From Gracilaria gracilis (lineage: Eukaryota > Rhodophyta > Florideophyceae > Gracilariales > Gracilariaceae), in assembly GCA_030374805.1 (NCBI GenBank), contig JARGSG010000265.1, positions 124,001 through 188,000 of the forward strand: a stretch of 64,000 nt of DNA, read 5' to 3'. Every line of letters begins with the position of its first letter. Position 1 is the stretch's first letter. Below the pieces are notes generated by a model. The model worked only from the letters and a program-made list of their open reading frames with translations. It was not told the DNA's origin and did no database searches. Positions 1-9,399 of the stretch are shown in pieces. The translations under genes were made by a program, and so were the position numbers.

Positions 1-17
1 AATAAATCAATTGAGCT

Positions 18-1856
18 CTAGTCTATTACTATAGGATTCGAAGACGTACCCCATCTGTACTCCATTCCATAATCTGCAAACAACTCTTCTCCCACTTCTA
101 CATCCCGAAGTGCCCGCACGGCAAGCATTCGGTATTCTCTTAATTGAAGCGGAGTTCGCCCAGTTCCTGGGGTTCGAATCACCGCCACATTGGGAGTCCG
201 TCGCTGCTTCAAGCCATTCTCCACTGCATCCCTATCTTTATCCCCATCCATATATTTTGGGTCGTTAATTGTTCCACCCAACGAAAATGGAGCGGGGACA
301 ATCCATACAGGGATTGTAGGTACTTCTCGTCTCCTTTCCGGAAGTTTCCGGAATACCTCGCCTCGCAGGGTAGCCTCAATCGCATAGGTTCGAAAACGTG
401 CGGCGGTGGCTCCCAACAACCCTTCCCCATACTTCTTGTGTACCTCCTTCCTCTTCTTTAAGTCATGGTAGACTAGAGTTCCGTAAAAGAAACATATCTC
501 TTCGTTCTTCATGAAACGGCGCGTGGTAAACAATCCCACTCCTGCGTAATGGTGACGAATCGATGACTTTCCAATGCGACAACCACACATAGTCGCCTCC
601 AGTGCCAACATTGCATTCCAATCCAGAAGTCCCATCTTCCCTTGCAACGTTTTCGGCCACTCATGCAGCGCTTTGCGCCTGCCGATCATGGCCATGCTCT
701 CCTCCCGCCACATTGATGCCAGGAAGTCGACAATATACGGTGGGAACTTCTGATACTGTGCGAAGCCGGATGGAGCCTTCCATGATCTTGAAGGACGAGC
801 GTTCCACTTGGTAAATAAGTCCACCACGCGATTCACAGAGTTTCGGACCTCCTGCGTAATGGGAATGTCCGTCTCATTATCCCGCATGCACATCGCGAAC
901 TGAACAATGGCCGCGTGCCTAGCATGAGCAAAACAGTCAGGGTCCGGTTCACAACCAATAAACTTCCGATGACGTTGTAACTCCATGCATGCCATCGCGG
1001 TCGAGAAAGTTCCCGCGAACAAGTCCACCACTGTATCACCTGGCTGCGAAAATCGGCTGATCAGCTCCTTCAACAACGCGCGAGGTTTTTGTTCAGACCT
1101 CACCTTCTGCAAGATGTAGCCCTCACCCTCCTTCTTTCTCTTCCATTGAAGAATCTCCCCATTGGACATGGGTGGTACCTGGTCAATCACACTATGGTAC
1201 CCTGGATACCTCGACTGCACGTAGTTGAAGTTCTCATAGTTCACCATCGCATGCTGCTGGGCATAAGCGAGGCCACTTCGAACACCATGTATCGCATACT
1301 CCATGGCAGGGAACAAGGAGCAGGACCTCCGTCCCGGGTTTCGCATGGGGTTACCTTGCGACCGTATAAAATGAATTGGGACCTGGTCCACTACAAACGA
1401 TCGCCTCGGAACCCCATGCTCGTCCTTTGTTCCAATAAGGGAAAGCACCTTCCTCCACTGGTTCACCTGTTCCAATGCACAGAAGATAACGAAATGTCCC
1501 CCCGGACGTAGCAGCCTTGATATTAGCTTCCCGCCCTTCTTCATATGCTCAGGGCTCAGCATATCATACCAACTGTTCTCGCGGTTCTTATCGGCTCGTA
1601 TGTTGTATGGTGGGTCCGTAAGAACCAGTTGCACTTTCCCCAATGGAGAGACTCCGCTGTTTCGCAGAGTCTCGTCCGTTTCCACCATATCCTCGAACCG
1701 GCAATTATACATTCGAAAGTATTTCTCCATCTCCACTTCACAACGTTGGAATGCCATTTTATCGTCCAACGAGGAAATGGCAGGAGGACGCTGTATGTCA
1801 GCGTCGGACGACTGCTCACCAACATCTTCATTCCCACTCTCACCCACTACATCCAT
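18..1856 (-). CDS. DNA amino-methyltransferase fused to a SET domain (612 aa)
   Basis: The N-terminal half carries the catalytic DPPY tetrapeptide at residues 81-84 (preceded by LVLT) and, downstream, the S-adenosylmethionine-binding motif DLFAGTFSTA at 278-287. This motif order is that of the beta class of N6-adenine/N4-cytosine DNA methyltransferases; DPPY rather than SPPY favours N6-adenine. The C-terminal third is SET-like: GVGLF at 439-443, FFYGT at 456-460, INDP near 530, PNVAV at 555-559 and GEELFADYG at 589-597, followed by an aromatic tail. SET domains methylate lysines, usually on histones. The frame is open with no intron and starts with ATG at 1856; the first 30 residues are acidic and poorly conserved-looking. 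It is the leftmost gene of the presumed transposon. Inference: a nuclear protein that methylates DNA and a chromatin protein at the same locus. Activity of either half is untested; the SET NHSCxPN box is altered to INDP/PNV. Confidence 0.85.
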   Translation of the reverse strand: MDVVGESGNEDVGEQSSDADIQRPPAISSLDDKMAFQRCEVEMEKYFRMYNCRFEDMVETDETLRNSGVSPLGKVQLVLTDPPYNIRADKNRENSWYDMLSPEHMKKGGKLISRLLRPGGHFVIFCALEQVNQWRKVLSLIGTKDEHGVPRRSFVVDQVPIHFIRSQGNPMRNPGRRSCSLFPAMEYAIHGVRSGLAYAQQHAMVNYENFNYVQSRYPGYHSVIDQVPPMSNGEILQWKRKKEGEGYILQKVRSEQKPRALLKELISRFSQPGDTVVDLFAGTFSTAMACMELQRHRKFIGCEPDPDCFAHARHAAIVQFAMCMRDNETDIPITQEVRNSVNRVVDLFTKWNARPSRSWKAPSGFAQYQKFPPYIVDFLASMWREESMAMIGRRKALHEWPKTLQGKMGLLDWNAMLALEATMCGCRIGKSSIRHHYAGVGLFTTRRFMKNEEICFFYGTLVYHDLKKRKEVHKKYGEGLLGATAARFRTYAIEATLRGEVFRKLPERRREVPTIPVWIVPAPFSLGGTINDPKYMDGDKDRDAVENGLKQRRTPNVAVIRTPGTGRTPLQLREYRMLAVRALRDVEVGEELFADYGMEYRWGTSSNPIVID

Positions 1857-2045
1857 TCAACTTCCGCCATCTCCATCCCCTCCTTGTTTCCCCTCCGAAT
1901 GCTTCCCCCTTTCCAACTGCTCATCGTCATGGTCATAAATTTCGATGGCAGGCTCCGGTTTTGATATCGGCTTGAGAGGTATATCAGGGACCCTGAGCGT
2001 TTCTTTGAGTTTCAAAGGGCTTATTGTCTCCAAGATGGAGGACAC
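1857..2045 (-). CDS. Short ORF abutting the methyltransferase start (62 aa)
   Basis: A 62-codon frame starts at 2045 and its TGA stop touches the ATG of the methyltransferase-SET gene (TGAATG). It is rich in Pro, Lys, Glu and Asp, ends in a Gly/Asp run, and has no recognisable domain. It could be an upstream ORF in the 5' leader, an N-terminal exon joined by splicing I cannot resolve, or chance. The only support is its exact adjacency and its acidic composition, which resembles the start of the downstream protein. Confidence 0.2.
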   Translation of the reverse strand: MSSILETISPLKLKETLRVPDIPLKPISKPEPAIEIYDHDDEQLERGKHSEGKQGGDGDGGS

Positions 2046-2072
2046 AAGCGAGTTAGAGAAACAATCAAATCT

Positions 2073-3140
2073 CTAAGCAAACGCTCTTGAGGGGTCCCTG
2101 TTAAACGTCTTTAGAACGGCCCATCGTCCAGGTTCTGATATTGTGTACAACTGCTCGTTCACAACAACCTTGTTCAGGTCAGAAATGAACTCCTTCGCAA
2201 GCGTTCGGAGGGCCACATCAATGTCCTCCGGAAGATTCCATGCCCACGGTTGGACCTCGTCTTCCAGAACAGTTTGTGTGTTGCTCGGTAGCAAGCGATG
2301 GTCGTTGTCCTTGTGCAGGAACCCCTCGAAACGCGTCTCAATGGGTTTAAATTGTATGTCGTCGTACACGAGCAGTATAAAAGGGAGAACCATGACCTCC
2401 GCGCTAGGGAATCCCAGTAATTGGGAGAAACAATCCTAGGCCTTTGTTACCAGCTGCAAACCGAAACCCGTACGCTGAGCTTGGAGATTCTGCGAGATTT
2501 GGACATTCCCAAAAGGGGTGGAATATCCCTTCTCCCCCTTACGCCTCTTATGGCCCCTAAGTGGCCTTTCCATAGACACCTTTTGAATAAGGGAGAGAAA
2601 GAGATCTCTCTGGAAATGTGTAGCGATGCTTGTAGCGAAAGGGGGAACTATCCGGCCCACTCGTTTGGGAGCTATACTCATGGACTTGAAGAATTCTGTT
2701 AAAGTCACATTCTTCGGTATTCCTTTAAACCCCACTCTGGTATAAGCATTCCAAAAATCCCTCACACGCCTGTCTCTATCTCCGTCCATGATGTCCAGCA
2801 ACTTCGTCGAGAGATACAGCTGACGGTACGAACCCTTCCCACATACAGCTTTGAGCTCATCGTCGCTGTATGACGGGTGAGTGGGTCCGAGAAGCATAGA
2901 GAAGTACTTCTTGGCCACGTCTAGGACAGAGCGATTCTTGATAATATATTTAACGAATTCGCTGTGTCCCACTTTCCTAGGTTCGTCTTCCTCTCGCATT
3001 GTAGACGCGTAGTGATCTCGGATGGCGAGACACACGGTGAGAAGCTCATCCCCAGAACCGAACATTTTTCCAACCCTCATCTCGGATGTCGAAGGTGCCG
3101 GTGACGGTGACCTAGACCTGGATGTGGTTGCGGGAGCCAT
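2073..3140 (-). CDS. Unrecognised gene, probably two exons
   Basis: An open frame begins with the ATG at 3140 (MAPATTSRSRSPSP, a Ser/Pro/Arg-rich start like the MAP start of the divergent gene at 5406) and runs 234 codons to a TAG at 2436. A second frame on the same strand, 2393-2073 (106 codons), continues with similar composition. A GTAACA donor-like sequence lies at about 2450 just before the first stop, and AG acceptors lie about 50-70 bp on, so a short intron joining the two frames is plausible; I cannot choose the acceptor. The encoded protein is mixed alpha-type with charged segments; I recognise no family. A longer frame extends upstream to 3356, but its first 72 residues are low-complexity and lack support. 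It shares a divergent upstream region, filled with hairpin repeats, with the ParB/dioxygenase gene. Confidence 0.45.
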
Positions 3141-3554
3141 TTTAAACAATGACGGGGGGCTGTATTGTGAATACGGAAGGAGAACGGGAGCGGTCGTGAA
3201 AAAACAGATGAATGCCGTCGGCAGCGGACGGCGAGGGCGAGCAGACGGAAGCAGACGAGAGACTGCAGCGGACAAGAGATGAGTACCGATGGTAGACGGG
3301 AGCGGACGGCAGACGGCTGGGGATTTAGCGATGTGAAGGAGGACTTCAGACGCCAAAACAGTACCAGAACTCTAAAGTAGAGAAGTTGAAGGGAATTGGG
3401 GGATGTAAGGGGGGGCTTACGCGGTGATAAATAGTTATAAGAGAAGGCGGGGATAGGAGGGGGGTGCGGTAATTCCTAGATATGGAAGTATTGGCGAAGT
3501 TATAAGTTGCGGCTCTCCGGACAGCGGTCCGTAAAGTCCGAAGTAACATTTTTC

Positions 3555-3628
3555 GGACAGCGGTCCGGAGTGGAGTGGCGCTTCATCAGGGCACTGATGA
3601 AGCGCCACTCCACTCGGGTCCGCTGTCC
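3555..3628. repeat. 74-bp hairpin repeat, single unit
   Basis: A near-perfect inverted repeat: the outer arms are GGACAGCGGTCC and GGTCCGCTGTCC, the inner arms GTGGCGCTTCATCAG and CTGATGAAGCGCCAC, and the loop is four bases (GGCA). A half unit (GGACAGCGGTCC) sits at about 3519. To its right lies ACGGCGCATGGCCCC plus an A-run, the reverse complement of the spacer found between units of the array at 4816-5100, so this unit is in inverted orientation relative to that array. Confidence 0.9.
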
Positions 3629-4068
3629 ACGGCGCATGGCCCCAAAAAATGCAAAAGTTTAATTTCCACCTGCACAGCGGTCCCCTCGCGACTGGCGCTT
3701 GTCTGTAATGTGACGCTGCCTGTACTTAAGCACCTTCGCTCTCCTGCCAACTGCCTCGGTAAGCACAACCCCCTCTACCTCCCCGTTACGGTTTCCGGGG
3801 ATCTCTTCATCCCCTGTCACAACAAAGTGATCCTCTCGGTTGTGGCAGAAAAAAAAGACGTCTCCGGAGACTGTATAAGCGAGGTGGTCTTCTTGTACTA
3901 GTTCTTTTGAGCGGAGTGAGTGGCACAGAAGGTAGGCTTGAACATCTTTTTCGTTTTTTGTGAATCGTACTAACTGCCGTACTCTTCTGTTTTTCATCTT
4001 ATTGCGTATTCATGCCATAGTTGTCGGACACGGTGTATGCCGCTTTTGGATCCTTGCTTTACTTAGAA

Positions 4069-4400
4069 CATTCGGAAGTGGTTGAGCTGGCCGTGATGGC
4101 TGAGTGCGATTATCTGAGTTGTTCAACTCACCTAGTCGTTCTTCGCCATGACCGCCAACTCAATCACTGTCAGACTGTTGTTGCTGTATTAGAACGACTA
4201 GATTAGACTGCATTAGTTACTGAGAACTTTCGGAAGTGGTTGAGCTGCCCGTGATGGTCGAGTACGATTATTTGAGTTGTTCAACTCAGATAATCGTTCT
4301 TTGCCATCACCGCCAACTCAATCACTGTCAGACTGTTGTTCCTGTATTAGAACGACTAGATTACACTGCATTAGCTTGAACTATCGGAAGTGGTTAAACT
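4069..4400. repeat. Tandem repeat, about 158-bp period, two full copies plus a partial one
   Basis: The motif TTCGGAAGTGGTTGAGCTG recurs at 4071 and 4229, and degenerately at about 4383, giving steps of 158 and about 154 bp. Within each full copy a long imperfect inverted repeat is centred on GAGTTGTTCAACTC; it runs from GGTTGAG...GTGATGG to CCAT.ACCGCCAACTCAA. Copies one and two differ at scattered sites. It is unrelated in sequence to the 74-bp hairpins on either side. Confidence 0.85.
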
Positions 4401-4815
4401 ACTGGTGATACCTAAAACCCTCATTTGCTGCCCTGAATTACAATAACGTCGTTGACAGATTGTTAGATGCACTGCCACTTCGAATGCTAGAGTGTGACTC
4501 TCGAACCAAAAGAGAGGCTTTGTTTTATACATGACCAACAAGCTGCGAACTACTTCTATTCTAAACTTTTCTCCGTGCTTATGAAGAGCAATTTTTATTG
4601 CATTCCAACAAACTCACCGAACGCCATTCATATGAGTTGACGCCCTTACGTCCTTCTCCCGTCATTACAAAAAGATACATGGCTTTAAGTATTCATGTAA
4701 CAATCATAAGTGAAAACCCTCATGGACAGCGGTCCGTAGTGTCCTCCAGCTTCATCGCCCACGGTGCGTTGACCGCCGTCCGAGGTGTCGTCCAGCTTCA
4801 TCGGGCACGGCGCAT

Positions 4816-5100
4816 GGACAGCGGTCCGGGGTGGAGTGGCGCTTCATCAGTGCCCTGATGAAGCGCCACTTTACCCCGGTCCGCTGTCCGAAAATTGCAA
4901 TTTTTTGGGGCCATGCGCCGTGGACAGCGGTCAAGGGTGGAGTGGCGCTTCATCAGTGCCCTGATGAAGCGCCACTCCACCCCGGACCGCTGTCCGAAAA
5001 TTGCAATTTTTTGGGGCCATGCGCCGTGGACAGCCGACCGGGTGGAGTGGCGCTTCATCAGGGCACTGATGAAGCGCCACTCCACCCCGATCCGCTGTCC
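4816..5100. repeat. Array of three 74-bp hairpins
   Basis: Units lie at 4816-4889, 4922-4995 and 5028-5100, with a period of about 106 bp. Each unit folds as GGACAGCGGtcc...GTGGCGCTTCATCA / TGATGAAGCGCCAC...ggtCCGCTGTCC. The 32-bp spacers are themselves nearly identical (GAAAATTGCAATTTTTTGGG followed by GCCATGCGCCGT). Degenerate units precede the array (about 4722-4800). The 106-bp period is not a multiple of three, so the overlapping ORFs are not conserved coding sequence. Confidence 0.9.
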
Positions 5101-5405
5101 ATGCGCCAACATAACGGACGGAATTCAATTTTTTTTCCCTTCAAAATTTGGTGCCTTTATTCTAAAGCTACACGTACGTAGTATTTATGACGATCATGTA
5201 ACTTTCGAAATAAAGCGATAGTGATTTATAAAACGTGAAATACGGAACCACTTCAGTTTAAACCTATATTGAGCGGGCGCAGTGTTCGGTCAAGAAGTGA
5301 AGGCAACGAACGTGATTGAGAAGGGTACGTCCACTATACGTTCTCGCGAGCATTCTCGACGGTCGTAACCCCCGTTTCGAATTGTTTGAACCCTTTGTAT
5401 CTAAC

Positions 5406-8400
5406 ATGGCGCCTCTGAACTATAAAAGGAGGCCGGAGTCAGCACGATCGATGAGGAACAGCGAGGCGTCAGAAATGGCGCCGTTTACGCGAGGAAGAGG
5501 AAAGACGAAGGTCTCCACGCCTCGTAGGACAACATCGCGTGCCGAGAGGGGAACACCGCGCGCGATGAAGAACAAGACGAGCACTCCCGCGCCACAAATG
5601 GTAAAAGGTGGCGACTCTGTATCTTTGTTCCTCAGCGTTGGAAAGGACAAGAGCAGGGTTAAAGTTGGTACAGCGGAAGTACGAGGCGTGGGGCCCGCTG
5701 GTGGTACCGGGAAAGGGCTCTGCCGTTCGCTGCATGGCCACCTTCCAAGCGCCACTGCCTTAGAGGGTGAGGATTTGGTGGTTATCTGGAAGACGAAGAT
5801 TTCAAGTCATCTAGACGCGAAGTACCCTTACCGTTTCCAAGGTCCGGAGGATCCCCCGAGTAAGCTCGACGAATTGTTTTCGGCTGGGTTGTATGCCTGG
5901 GATACGTCGATGATGGTCTCAATTGAGATTCCGCAGAGTCCCACTCCGCACCCCACTCCGCACTCTGGGGCCGGGAAGTCCTCCACTTCTCATGCTGAGA
6001 ACGAAGATGTTGAGGACGTCGAAGAATCGGCTGAGCATCTCTCTAAAACCGCCAAATTGCAGTCTCCACCAACGAGAGGAGGAGGACGAGAAGGTTCTAA
6101 AGGGATGAAGAAACCGGTCGGTGCCATTGAGAGGGTTGACATCGTGGATGACTCGGATGACGATGTTGTGGAGGTTATTGGGACAACTAAGGCTTCCGTG
6201 GGTGGACCTGAGGGGGATCTGTTCGATGAAGGAGATAGAGTTCCGTCGGATGAGGTGGACACTACGCTGCCGCTGCCAAAGATATCCCTCGCTGATTATG
6301 TTCAGCAGCGGTTGACGACGGATATCGAGCTGATTGACATCCCGAAGAAGACGGTTCGCAGTGTGAACCTGGCGCACAAGGAGGCAACGAAGATGAAGTG
6401 CCGCAACTTTGGTTGGCTTCCCTCCGCCGGTTCGATTGCCGTTACATTTGTAGGCGACTTGGATGCGAGTGACATCGTTGACGGGAGACTTGTGCTGCCA
6501 GTAACACTCATAGACGGATATCACCGAATTCTTGTGTTACAGGACCTGCGTGACGAAGGAGGGAAGTGGGAGGATATATTGAAGTCTCTGGATGTTGTGT
6601 TATGGAGGAGGAAGGATGGTAATTCGATGGTAATGAATGAGGTGCTAGGGCTTGGCAATCTCCTGAACGAGATGAGCTCCAATGTTCTGAAGATGTCTTT
6701 TGCAGACAAACTTCACAGCATGGTGTCCTTCGTTGAAAACATCGTTGAGGAAGGAGGAGCGGATGTGAGGAAGGTGACGCCGAAACAGATAGCGGGCGCG
6801 TTGAAAAGAAGTGGGGTTATCGGGGACTACAGTATGCGTCACTTGAATCGCTATGCGGCACTGGCTCTGAAGTTTGTGCAAAGCGAGGGGCTCCTCCAAT
6901 TCTTTGAGAGGGTGTGTGAGGAGGGGCCGCCGCTGAAGCTCACATATGTGTCCAGTGACCTCCTTATGGGACTCGCAGATGCGGAATTTTGTTTCGTCGT
7001 TCGTTGCTTGCAATGGCATGTGGGACTGAGAATGTTCTCTTCAGGGAGGACGGGCCGTTTTGAGGATATGAGGAAGCATTTCTTTCAGTGTGCCATTTGT
7101 ATGTTTAAGCTTTGCGACATGACTGCCAAGAGGAAGAAGATGACAGTTGAGGAAGTGATGGAGACGGTTCTCAAGATTGGAGGAAAGGACGTATCTGTCT
7201 TGGAATATCTCGGGAAGCAGACAGCCAAAATGGAGCTCACGGGAGCAAGGCGTTTGTGGGACGGGATGGTGTCTAGGAGGGTGAAGACTGCAGGTAACAA
7301 GCTGGAACAACAGTTTAAAGTATCGCTGCGAAGTTCAGAGGAGGAGGAGGTTGTAGAGGAGGTTGTTGAAGAGGCTGTGGAACCGGAGCGGACGCTCAGG
7401 GCTCCATCTGCTGAGGTGGAGAACAATCCCATGGTGGTGGAAAGCCCTGAACCGGAACCATCAGTGTTAAGACGTAGCACAAGACGCAAGGTGGTTCCGG
7501 GTCGCTTGAGAGAAGAGGAGGTAGAACGGGTTGTCGGGAAGAAGAGGAAAACGAGGAAGAGAACTTCTGTGGTGCTTACTGACGACGAGGATGAAGATGA
7601 TGTTCAACCTGCCCCGAAGCGAAGAAAGAAGGGTACGGTGAACACATTATCTGTGGACATACCTTTGGAGGTTCTTAACCTGTTCAGGAAAATGACGAGG
7701 AGTGCATTGAAGAAGTTCTTAAAGAAGCAGAAAATCATTTTGATGTCGTCCAGCGAGGGCGAGGAGGAGAGTGATAGTGGTGAGAAGGGTAGTGGATTTG
7801 TTGGGGATAAACCGGGGGAGGAATGTGAACGGGGAATGCGTAGCATTGAGGATAAAAATCCGGATGTTCTCCCAAAGGGAATGAAGAAAGCTGGGGAGTA
7901 CACTGGAGGATCGGATATGTCGTGGACGAATATGGTGAGTGCACTGCCGAGTGGGTGGCCTGAAGGGAAGAATGCTGTGAAACACCAGCACCCGTGGATG
8001 GATATGCTTCACCTACGAAAGCAGCATAGGGCGGGGTGTTTAACGCTGGAGGATTTGAGGGCGGTGCATCACGCGGTGTACTGGCATGCAGCCCGGAATG
8101 TGCACAAAGAACTGGGGACTACGAAGGAACCAATTCTTGGGGTGAAGCTCCCGTTGAAGGGAAAGCCGAAAGGGGAGGAGGAGGCTCTTTGGATGGCGGC
8201 GATGGAGAGGGATGACCTCGCGCGAGAGTATTTTGCCGCGAAGAGAATGGAGTTGATGGAGAGAGGATTCTGTGTGCTGGAAGAGTTTGGAAGTGACGAA
8301 GGCATGTCAGATGAGGCGAAGAAGAGGGGAGTGGAGTTGGATGAAGATGTGACAGAAAGTATGTTGGAGTTCTTTCACAAGGATTTCTTGGAACAGCCGG

Positions 8401-9275
8401 ACCTCAAGTTTGAGAAGAACCGCAAGAGATGGAACCCTATCATCAATGCGGGAGAAGGGAAGGACGCCGGGAATAGGATGCAGAGCATTGGGCGATACAT
8501 TACCACCAAGAAGGGGATTGTGGATTACATGGAATCGGATGAGAAGAATGTGATGATGGTGAGAAAGAGGGCGTTGTTGGATGCTAGGTTTGGGCAGATA
8601 GCAGCCGCTCTTCGTCTGTGTAACAACAGTAGGGCGAAGAAGAGGATGTATGCGCTGGAAACAGGAGGACGTGTGTTGTGTACGGCGGAGGGATGCCCGA
8701 GGCAGGTGTTGCACACCGATTTCCGAGGGTTGACGAATGTGGAGAAGAACAATGGGGAGATTCCGGGATTCTTCATGATGGCCTCCGTGGGGAGCTCCTT
8801 TATGATATGGGTATGTGAGAGGTCACATAACATGTATGTGACGGATGAAAAGAGTTTGAAGAGGCTGTCTCGTACGATGGTTGTGAAGAAGTTCAGGGTT
8901 CCACCGTACTCCATGTTTATTGGAAGGGGAGATGTGTTTCATGCCGGGGCTGGGTACATGGATGCGCTTGTGAAAGAAAATTGTCTACGGTATCACATGT
9001 ACTTTGTGCCCGAGGGATACAAGCTGCCTGATGCGGTGCACAGGCAGCCTGCTTTTCGGCCCAAATTCTTAGATGAGGAATTTGGGCTCGGGGAAGACCC
9101 GAACGACCAGCTGGACGAGGAGGAAAGTTCTGTGAGCAACTTTGAAATGGAGGAAGAGAAACTTGGAGAGGATAATTACGAGGAGGACGATGACGAGGTA
9201 CAAGGCAACAAGGCTGATAACACTGATGGTGACTACGAGGAGGGACCGATGATAATGGATTATGAGGAGGACTAG
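5406..9275 (+). CDS. ParB-like and 2-oxoglutarate/Fe(II) dioxygenase-like chromatin protein (1289 aa)
   Basis: The frame is open from 5316; I prefer the ATG at 5406 (AACATGG, MAPLNYKRRPES), giving 1289 residues. Residues below are counted from 5316. The N-terminus is basic and Ser/Thr-rich. Around 392-407 lies VTLIDGYHRILVL, the core of ParB/sulfiredoxin-like domains. The middle (about 680-800) alternates acidic runs and basic clusters such as KKRKTRKR and PKRRKKG that resemble nuclear localisation signals. The C-terminal 350 residues look like a phytanoyl-CoA-hydroxylase-type oxygenase: ERGFCVLEEF (about 985), HTD at 1133-1135, then GRGDVFHAGAGY with His at 1209 and Arg at 1225 (RYHMYF), the spacing expected for two iron-binding His, one Asp and a 2-oxoglutarate-binding Arg. 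The tail is very acidic. Family knowledge: such oxygenases hydroxylate or demethylate many substrates, including nucleic acid bases. Acting on DNA or chromatin is inference from the neighbouring methyltransferase-SET gene. Confidence 0.8.
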   Translation: MAPLNYKRRPESARSMRNSEASEMAPFTRGRGKTKVSTPRRTTSRAERGTPRAMKNKTSTPAPQMVKGGDSVSLFLSVGKDKSRVKVGTAEVRGVGPAGGTGKGLCRSLHGHLPSATALEGEDLVVIWKTKISSHLDAKYPYRFQGPEDPPSKLDELFSAGLYAWDTSMMVSIEIPQSPTPHPTPHSGAGKSSTSHAENEDVEDVEESAEHLSKTAKLQSPPTRGGGREGSKGMKKPVGAIERVDIVDDSDDDVVEVIGTTKASVGGPEGDLFDEGDRVPSDEVDTTLPLPKISLADYVQQRLTTDIELIDIPKKTVRSVNLAHKEATKMKCRNFGWLPSAGSIAVTFVGDLDASDIVDGRLVLPVTLIDGYHRILVLQDLRDEGGKWEDILKSLDVVLWRRKDGNSMVMNEVLGLGNLLNEMSSNVLKMSFADKLHSMVSFVENIVEEGGADVRKVTPKQIAGALKRSGVIGDYSMRHLNRYAALALKFVQSEGLLQFFERVCEEGPPLKLTYVSSDLLMGLADAEFCFVVRCLQWHVGLRMFSSGRTGRFEDMRKHFFQCAICMFKLCDMTAKRKKMTVEEVMETVLKIGGKDVSVLEYLGKQTAKMELTGARRLWDGMVSRRVKTAGNKLEQQFKVSLRSSEEEEVVEEVVEEAVEPERTLRAPSAEVENNPMVVESPEPEPSVLRRSTRRKVVPGRLREEEVERVVGKKRKTRKRTSVVLTDDEDEDDVQPAPKRRKKGTVNTLSVDIPLEVLNLFRKMTRSALKKFLKKQKIILMSSSEGEEESDSGEKGSGFVGDKPGEECERGMRSIEDKNPDVLPKGMKKAGEYTGGSDMSWTNMVSALPSGWPEGKNAVKHQHPWMDMLHLRKQHRAGCLTLEDLRAVHHAVYWHAARNVHKELGTTKEPILGVKLPLKGKPKGEEEALWMAAMERDDLAREYFAAKRMELMERGFCVLEEFGSDEGMSDEAKKRGVELDEDVTESMLEFFHKDFLEQPDLKFEKNRKRWNPIINAGEGKDAGNRMQSIGRYITTKKGIVDYMESDEKNVMMVRKRALLDARFGQIAAALRLCNNSRAKKRMYALETGGRVLCTAEGCPRQVLHTDFRGLTNVEKNNGEIPGFFMMASVGSSFMIWVCERSHNMYVTDEKSLKRLSRTMVVKKFRVPPYSMFIGRGDVFHAGAGYMDALVKENCLRYHMYFVPEGYKLPDAVHRQPAFRPKFLDEEFGLGEDPNDQLDEEESSVSNFEMEEEKLGEDNYEEDDDEVQGNKADNTDGDYEEGPMIMDYEED

Positions 9276-9399
9276 ATATAACATGTAGGGCGTGTAGTGG
9301 TCCGTGTGTGAGAGTGAGGGGACTTGACTAGTAATGATAAATGAACGAATGTTTTGATGTGATGTGAGCATAAAAGGATTGTTGAAGAAAGAAAATGAG

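Larger units (their letters stand above)
3141..5405. other. Divergent intergenic region with hairpins and tandem repeats
   Basis: This 2.3-kb stretch separates two divergently transcribed cargo genes (starts at 3140 minus and 5406 plus). It contains a single hairpin (3555-3628), a tandem repeat of about 158 bp (4069-4400) and a three-unit hairpin array (4816-5100) with degenerate half units before it (about 4722-4800). Short ORFs here are by-products of the repeats. Both promoters must lie within it, but I cannot assign a TATA box or start site. Confidence 0.6.

Noticed and set aside
4598-5221. Overlapping ORFs on both strands with repeated peptide phrases
   Set aside because: They are translations of the hairpin units in different frames; the 106-bp period is not divisible by three, so no frame is conserved. 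The same holds for ORFs at 44331-46234.
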